This document shows positions 57,301-64,000 of a stretch of 64,000 nucleotides of DNA, piece by piece. Within the stretch, counting starts at the first letter, position 1, and every line of letters begins with the position of its first letter. Source of the stretch: Phragmites australis (taxonomy: Eukaryota > Streptophyta > Magnoliopsida > Poales > Poaceae); assembly GCF_958298935.1 (NCBI RefSeq), contig NC_084940.1, positions 16,115,146 through 16,179,145 on the forward strand, written 5' to 3'. The notes beneath the pieces were generated by a model. That model ran no database searches, was not told the origin of the DNA, and saw only the letters and a list, made by a program, of their open reading frames with translations. The position numbers were made by a program, and so were the translations under genes.

Positions 57301-58432
57301 TGATGCAACATGTACGGTTATTAAAATTTTAAATTTGCAAACTGTACCTACATCAACCACTTCATATGTGGTGTTGGTTCATTCTTAAAAAAAATTATGA
57401 ATATGCACAGTATATATCACCATGGAGGGCCTAGACACAAAATAATAGATCTTGATGCAAGTCCGGTCATGATAGTGAACCAAGGCGTATTAACTGGATA
57501 ACGAAGTAGCATCCACCTAATTTGTAGAAGATCCCAATACTCTAGTTATGCAGGGAAATCGACCACACCAAGGATCAAACGCAGCTTAATTGCCAACTGA
57601 GCTACAAAAGATGCTCAAATTTGGCTCATACAAATATTCTAGTGCAATCTATTATTTGCCTTGTTTCCTTCGTGTTTTTCTATTCGCGCTCATCAATGAA
57701 TGCAACATTTTACTGCATGAAGACACCTAAATTAATTCAACAAACCCTGCACGTTCGGCAGACTATCATTCACAAAAGGATACCCCTCAATCATCACACC
57801 TGCACTAACAATGCACTACTCACTATTGTTTATGGAAGTATCAGATAATTTTTTTTAAAGGCAGTCCATCAATTAGTTTTGCCAGCTTGTAACAGCTGCT
57901 GTATCAAAATACATGGATGAAACTAACCCAAGTGCAAGGTGACCTGCCATAGCAATTCACACAAGCAATTAACTGATCATACTACCTATGGTCGACAGTT
58001 CTTCCGATGCAGACCAGACAAACGTTACACTTTTGTAGCTCATTATTCCCACATATGACCAGAATAAAAAATATTTGTGAAGTGAAGAAAGTCCCAACAG
58101 AAGTTGAATAATAAGTAAAATAGTTTTCATCCTTCTTGAGAGCAATACATCACTAATTGAAACATGATTGATGTACATTGAAAACACACCACAAAGAAAA
58201 GTGTATTTGATATAAAAAAAAATGAACACTAGGCAACATCGAAGCCACTGCTGAAGCCCCAGATCTGTGGCATTCCAAGATATATGCTGAATAAACAAAC
58301 TTCTTGGCTATTCTGCTGATGAACAAAAACTTACAATGCAGTTAGCGATATCTCCAACCACTAGTTAGTTCTGTTAACAAAAAAATGCAGCAAATTGGTG
58401 CCTTACATCTCCCCAGATGAACATCTCATGTG
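57301..58432. other. Gene-free interval, 3' side of the splicing-factor gene
   Basis: It is AT-rich with no recognisable exon. The right end should be the 3' UTR of the next gene. Nothing else is supported. Confidence 0.4.
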
Positions 58433-61400
58433 TCAGTAGTATTGTTTCCTGGGATTGTTCTGGAAAAAAAGGCACAACCATGAGGCAGAAAGAGATAACA
58501 GACAGCTCATTTGAGAAGTTAATGGCAGCCAATATACCAGAGGGTTTGGTCTATAACGGTAGCCAAGCATCATTCGTTTCTTGTATTGCTCGTAGATGTC
58601 ATCTTCAGCTGAGACCTCACCGGGCTGGACTGCACCAACACCAAGATGGTCCTTCTTCACATCTCCAGCCATAATGGGATCTGCACGACCCCTTCTCTCG
58701 CTGCCAAGACCCTCACCTGCAGAGTAAACCGCATTTAGCACTTGGAAGTGGAATGGAGTATTATAGAACTTACAGCCTGCTTAGGCTTCAACAAAAAGGT
58801 TCAACCAGGACAAGGTTGTTGACAATCTATGCGCGCAACAAATTTCCGGGAAAACAGAATCGACAAAAAAATAGTTTCTTTCTGGTGTTTGGATCAAGGA
58901 TTTCTGACCTTAATGTTGACACTAGATTTGCTTAATAATAATCATTTGCTGGAAGAACAAGACAAATCCTAGAGAGATGGCAGACAAACGGAGGAGATAG
59001 GGAAAATGCAGCAAGAAAGAGAAAGGTTAGGATTCTGATAGGCGTTGACAATAAACTTAACCATCCAGCAGCCACCCGGACAGCTTGTCGGGGACTTGGG
59101 GCTTGATCTGTATTTCTTTACTGGTAATCTTCTCTACACAGTTTTACCAGAAAGATTACGGAGAACCATGATATTTGATATTCAATGACTAACCTTCCCT
59201 CCAGCCCATCTTAGATAGAAGTTTGTGCCCAATATTGTCTGCCTGAATCTTAGCCTTCTCGGCAGCTTCTTTGGTAGCCTTTTGTGCTGCAGCATCATTA
59301 CAGCGTGCCATGAACTTTTCAAATTCTTCTTGAGGAATGAAGTCACCCATGTGGTGTCCCTTCTTAGGAGGACCTGCAAAACAAGAAATAGTTGTACTGA
59401 AATAACTATGGAAGTCCTTACATCCTTCCAGTACAGCGAATAATATAACAGAAAAGATACCTTGAAGGGAAGGAGGTGGTGGCATTTCATCTTTTGACTG
59501 CCTCGGTGGCCTCTTCCGCTCTTCCTGTGCAGCCTTCTTCATGTAGAATTCCATCAATGCTACTGGATCTGAGGGTGCAGACATATTGGGATCACCTGTA
59601 ACAAGATGAGCCAGCACTGAGCACATGTACTAATAATAATAATATTGGGCTCACCTTTAACAACAGATCAAACAGTTCAAGTTGGAAGACAAGTTAACAA
59701 CAAAAACAATAGAATATATCTATTTTATGCATTAGGCTCCAAGAATGAGACAGAATCGCAGAACATTCAAGACACCGGTAAGAAGAAATAAAAAGCCGCT
59801 AAAACAACTGAAGTTCCAGACTTGGATGACTAGCAAACTCAAACAAACTATTAGTAACCACGAGAACCAAGTCCAGAAACATAGAGAAAGTAATCAAACA
59901 AGATAAGCTTAGAAAAATAACTTGACATATTGCACAACACAGAAAAAAAAAGACAAGCAAACAATGAATATTTACCATAACTAAAGCTTCCTTGGGAAGA
60001 ACTACCCTCATATGTCCCATACAACGCTGATGCAGGTGTTTGATAGTTAGACTTTTGTTCCAATGAGGTTCTATGTGGACCAACTGGTGCTTTGGAACTT
60101 GCAATGCTAGAGTTAGCTGCATTAACAAAAGCACAAGGCATCAAGACTTGCACAGAAATTTTGAATTTTACAAAAGTAAAGAAACTGTATGCCACCAACC
60201 ATTTTTTGATGCTTCAGCTTCCTTTGACTGGGCAAGAACCTTTTCCTCTTCAGTAAGACGAAACTCATAATATTTGTAATCTGGACAGTGCTTATCAAAT
60301 AGAAACCTACAAATAAATGAGGATTTATGTTAAAAATTTATTACAATATCAGATCTTAGAAGTTGAGTGTCAAAAATGAAAGATATGGCAATCTATGGAT
60401 CCTTTTTTATTAAAATAAATCACAACAATGAAACAGATGCTATTGATCAGAAAAAAAGGGAGTGCAGTCATACTTGAATGGTGTATCTCCAGGATTCCTT
60501 TGCCGTGTGATATTCTCAAATTGTCTCCCATTTTTGGCAACAAAGCTTGCTAATTTGTCAGCAACTTGCCTCACTGTCATGTCATTTGGTGGTGTTGGGG
60601 CTGCATGTCACTTAAAGAACTGATTAATATCAAGCACATGAACAAGGCAATGTAAATTACTGCAGTAGCAGTATTGCCACATTCCAACTCTTTCAATCAA
60701 CATCCTTCCCAGCAATGTCGATACAGTTAATCTATAAGCTGCAGTCATAAGAAAAAGAACAAGACCTTCACGACTTTCTGCAGGCAATAGCGACTAATAT
60801 GAGTGCAGATGCTGCGAAAAAGAAGTTTATTTTGTAAACGAAACAAGGTATACATGAAGCATAAAAGGAGAGTTCACAGCACCTTGGTGCAACAAAAAAC
60901 AATCTTCATGGTTAGCTTCTAAAGGATTATTAAAAACTATTATCAATATACTATTGCTACTTGTAGCAATTTCACTACCAATATCCATGCAATGCAATTT
61001 GTTGCCACTTGTTAGATACATTTTGGTGGTTGTAGTAAATGGATGAACTAAATACTATTAGTTGTATTAGTCATTAAATTTGACTAGCAATACATATGCA
61101 ATGCAGTACTAGTTTCTTGTTTCCTTGGTCTACAAACAGATGACATAAAAAACTATATAATTGACTACCAACATGCATGCAATGCAGTTTGTTGCTAGAT
61201 GCCACAATAACACCCAAAAAGGCATGGAAGCAAATGTTGAGGACAGAAAATTATACATAAAACACACACAATATAAACCTCTGTACTGGCAATGCATACT
61301 CTGGGCATGTGGATCCAAATTTAGAATTGAATTCACAAGTAAAATCCAAAGATGCATCACATACATATAAATTCTGTGCATCTAATTCAGTGAAATAATC

Positions 61401-62002
61401 TTGAACATAATTGAATTCAAAGGTAAAATGGGCTAATTGCTTGGAAAGAAAAGGTAATATATTACTAGTGTTTTAGTACATTTATTCAATTAAAAGTCTT
61501 ATCAAATAGTGGTATTAGATCATATGATGTCAACTACAACCCACAGAGCACCAAAAAATCCAAGAAGGTACAGCATAACAAAATAAATACGACAATAACA
61601 AAAAATGAATAAATGATTACCAACAGCCCCTGTTGGGGCAGCCACAGCAGGAGCATCAACTTGCACGGACTTCTGGTTCTTGGCGGGCTCCTCCCTCTCC
61701 ACATCTGCCCCATCTTCATCCTCGTCATCGGCCGCAAAAACAGGCGCGACCACAACCTTGGCCTTCTTCAGGCTGAAGGCCAGCTTCCCACCTGAGGCCA
61801 CCGGCCCGGCCTTCTTCAGCTTGAACGGCCTCTTGTTCGCAGCCACAGTGACTGCCTGCTTGGGGTTCACAGGCTTGGGCGTCGCGGACGAGGCTGCAGT
61901 GGCGGCCTTCTCCTTCTCCTTCTCCTTCTCCTGCATTTCCTGCTGCATCTGCTTGAACCTCTCCATGAAGGAGCCGTCGTTGGCGAAGAGCCCCTTATCC
62001 AT
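58433..62002 (-). CDS. SURP and G-patch domain protein (SUGP1-like), eight coding exons, 425 aa
   Basis: The coding exons are 62002-61621, 60600-60474, 60306-60200, 60116-59976, 59595-59461, 59373-59194, 58716-58538 and 58459-58433. All junctions are GT-AG and sum to 1278 bases. The start is [16 protein letters not shown]; a longer upstream frame has no ATG. Residues about 137-190 form the SURP domain, residues 344-390 the G-patch ([14 protein letters not shown] then EGLGSERRG), and the end is NNPRKQYY. An Ala/Lys-rich, coil-like N-terminus precedes. The family is nuclear and acts in pre-mRNA splicing; in animals SUGP1 works with SF3B1 and a DEAH helicase that binds the G-patch (family knowledge). 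One SURP domain and about 425 residues fit plant members. No lesion was seen. Confidence 0.93.
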
Positions 62003-62402
62003 GGCTCGCAAATCCTTCGCTCCCTCCAAGCTCTTACCGCCTCAAACCGCTACAATTCTTTAACCTCCAATTAACATACCATCGTTGCGCAAAAAAGGCA
62101 CTCACAGACACCCGAACCCTAGAAGGTAATCGGTGGCCGCGCGGATCAAACCAACTTCCTCTCCCCCGAAATAATCACCCGAAAAATCCCCAAAAACAAA
62201 GATGACGAGGAACCCTACCTCTACGAAGCGCGAGCGATCCGGGCGACTACAGTGGATGGAAAATTGGGGGAAGTTTCAAGCTGGAGGCGCGAGGGCTGGA
62301 ATCGCGGGATCGGATCGGCTGGGGGAGCGGATGGGCAGGGGAGATTTTACCTGGTGTGGTCGAGAGGGATCGAGGGGGAAACAACCTAGAGAGAGGAAAG
62401 CG

Positions 62403-62500
62403 TCGTGCGTTGGGGGTCGGGAGAGAGAGAGAGAAAGAGTATCACGGTGAGCAGATACCGATCCGGCTCCGCGTGCGCGTGGGAGAGAGAGAAAGCGGGC
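62403..62500 (-). promoter_or_regulatory. CT-rich 5' leader or promoter region of the splicing-factor gene
   Basis: On the - strand there are CTCTCTCTCTCTC tracts (62427-62443 and 62482-62492 on +) some 400-500 bases upstream of the ATG. Such tracts are common at plant core promoters and 5' UTRs. No TATA box was identified. Confidence 0.35.
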
Positions 62501-62519
62501 GGGCGGGCAGGCAGGCAGG

Positions 62520-62968
62520 CGCCTCGCTTCAGAACTAGACCTGATCATTTTTGACAGCTCGGCTCGGTAAATCTGACCCGGCTCAAAAAAAAAAAGCCTG
62601 ACTAGTGCATCGGATTGGGCTTGGGTTTAACTTCTTAGTTGCAGATTTTATTTTGACTGAGCTCGGGTTTAACTTTTATTGTAGATTTTTTGGATCAAGC
62701 TCAGGCTTAATTTATAGTTGCAGATTTCCAAAAATATCCAAAAACCCTCGAGAAAACACAAAAAATCGAACAGGCTCGAAAAAAATCGATGTCTGGTCAG
62801 GCTCGGACCGAGAAGTCGAGCATGTGGTTTACCCATTATGCTTTTTATAAAGCCTAACCCAGCCTTTGAACCGCGTCGGTCCATCGACTAAGGAAGAAAA
62901 ATCTGCCGGCCCGTGGGGGCCAGTGGTGGGATGCTGCAAAGGATTTTGAGGTATTTTCAATTTTAAAT
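62520..62968. other. Gene-free interval
   Basis: Low-information sequence with an A tract at 62585-62596. No ORF or repeat boundary could be supported. Confidence 0.35.
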
Positions 62969-63540
62969 GTGTAACATCCTAAAATTCGCAACTTTTTAAA
63001 AGACGAAATCATCAAAAGTCTCTCCTTTAAATTTACGAAATGTTGGTGGGATCTTAAATGATTTCTATGCCGCACGCTGTTCTTCTTGGTATCTTTATTG
63101 GATCTTATTGCTGCAGCATAATTCGTTTCCTTTAAACTCTGGCCGAGAAAAGAAATTCAAACCGTATGTAACATGGGCCTGTCACCCTTTTGTCCAGCCT
63201 GCTCTGTTTTCTTCAGGCCCACCTAGGAAATTAGACAAGCAGCAGAAGCAGCCCTCGTGCACACGCTAAAGCCCAGCCCAAGGTTGCTTCGTGGACCAAG
63301 CCGAGCCTCACGACGGCAAGCAGCGCCGTCTCCGTTTCTTGACCTGCCACGCTCGCTCTCGAATCGGAGGACGCAGGCCACGCGACGCCGTTGCCGAGCG
63401 CCACGACCCCGCTGTCCCTGCGCAAGCGTGCCACGGGATCAGCCAACCCGCTTGTCCTTGTCCTCGCTGCCCTACTCGCGACCCAAGCTGCGCGCGTACG
63501 CCCACGAGCGCCGTTGCACTCCCCGCTTAGGACCTAGTTA
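62969..63540 (+). repeat. Possible 5' end of a Ty3-like LTR
   Basis: It starts TGTAACATCCTAAAATTC, close to the TGTAACACCCTAATTTTC start at 8481, and later becomes GC-rich with GGGCC/GAGCC motifs as that LTR does. The overlapping ORFs here have no recognisable product. No far end was found. Confidence 0.35.
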
Positions 63541-64000
63541 AGCATGGGGGCCCGGAATCCTGAACCCCAAACCCATCACCAGAGTGCAGTTTTTACGTCG
63601 ACTGTGCAACCTCAAAATTCAGTGGCCTGATGCCTAGGAAAGTGTAAACTATATACTATGTTAGACTCCATTACATCCTCATGGGAATTCTCATATCAGT
63701 TCGGCACTAACACTTGCGTTGTCACCTAGTTTATTCTTGTAGCATTAACATGTATGTTGGCCCAATATTACAACGTTTCTACTGTCTATCAGAGATATTT
63801 AGGATTTTAATCACACCGATCACCTTATTTAAATTTTGGTTTGTTCATCGGACCAACTCCAAAAAGAATTTACTCTAGACACAGTCGAAAGAAGCAAAAC
63901 CATGATTGGACGCACGTTCACTTGTATGCCATCAAACGAGTAATCGACTCGTTAGCCAGCAAAAATAAATCTCTATATACTAATATAAAGCACCAGTTTC
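63541..64000. other. Gene-free interval to window end
   Basis: It is AT-rich and I see no exon, RNA gene or clear repeat. Confidence 0.35.

Noticed and set aside
61680..62063. 127-residue + ORF
   Set aside because: It is antisense to exon 1 of the SURP/G-patch gene.
63231..63541. GC-rich ORFs on both strands near the window end
   Set aside because: They are probably LTR sequence or chance. Three frames are open at once and no product is recognisable.

Overview
The window is nuclear DNA from a plant, most likely a grass (Poaceae; inference). It has GC-rich first exons, long introns, kilobase-scale nested LTR retrotransposons, an Au-type SINE and a Cin4-like LINE tail. Nothing prokaryotic was seen: no operons, ribosome binding sites or CRISPR array. 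All three cellular genes lie on the minus strand. They are an uncharacterised two-exon gene (17020-20326, predicted 425 aa), a RABA4-type Rab GTPase in two exons (26283-30055, predicted 226 aa), and a SURP plus G-patch splicing-factor-like gene in eight coding exons (58433-62002, predicted 425 aa). Each was rebuilt from splice sites that keep frame; all three exon sums are exact multiples of three.

Mobile elements fill most of the rest. Positions 1-16188 are an old, decayed Ty1/copia Sirevirus-type element on the + strand whose 5' LTR is cut by the window start. A 3.1-kb LTR (8481-12986, TSD CATGG) sits in its env-like ORF, and a further solo LTR (11053-12416, TSD GGTAT) sits inside that. Positions 32737-44483 are a very young Sirevirus-type element on the - strand with 1610-bp LTRs that differ at about four positions by eye (TSD TGATC). 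It is inserted in the LTR of a relative (31966-32736 and 44489-45140). Positions 45141-55534 are a pile of Ty3-like LTR fragments, including a precise solo LTR (47558-51689, TSD ACACT) that carries a LINE with a twin-priming inversion (50361-51416). A second LINE with an internal EN-to-RT deletion follows at 55535-57300.

The most interesting signal is in the young Sirevirus. An 11-bp dyad, CGGA-N3-TCCG, occurs again and again in pairs or arrays with an exact 19-bp start-to-start spacing. The arrays lie in U3, near the 3' end of each LTR, and again inside the element just upstream of a TATA-like box, a leader and a predicted intron that precede the env-like ORF. The old element has the same order of parts (degenerate dyads, CT-rich leader, intron, ORF). 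I infer a self-contained internal expression cassette for the third ORF. The young element itself landed inside one such dyad in its relative's LTR, and an unrelated Ty3-like LTR carries the dyad at 21-bp spacing.

The young element's Gag ORF is open, but pol is broken in at least four ways and the third ORF by one stop, so it must have been mobilised in trans or broken since insertion. The old element's third ORF is interrupted almost only by TAG codons, the pattern expected if CAG (a CHG methylation context) decays to TAG.
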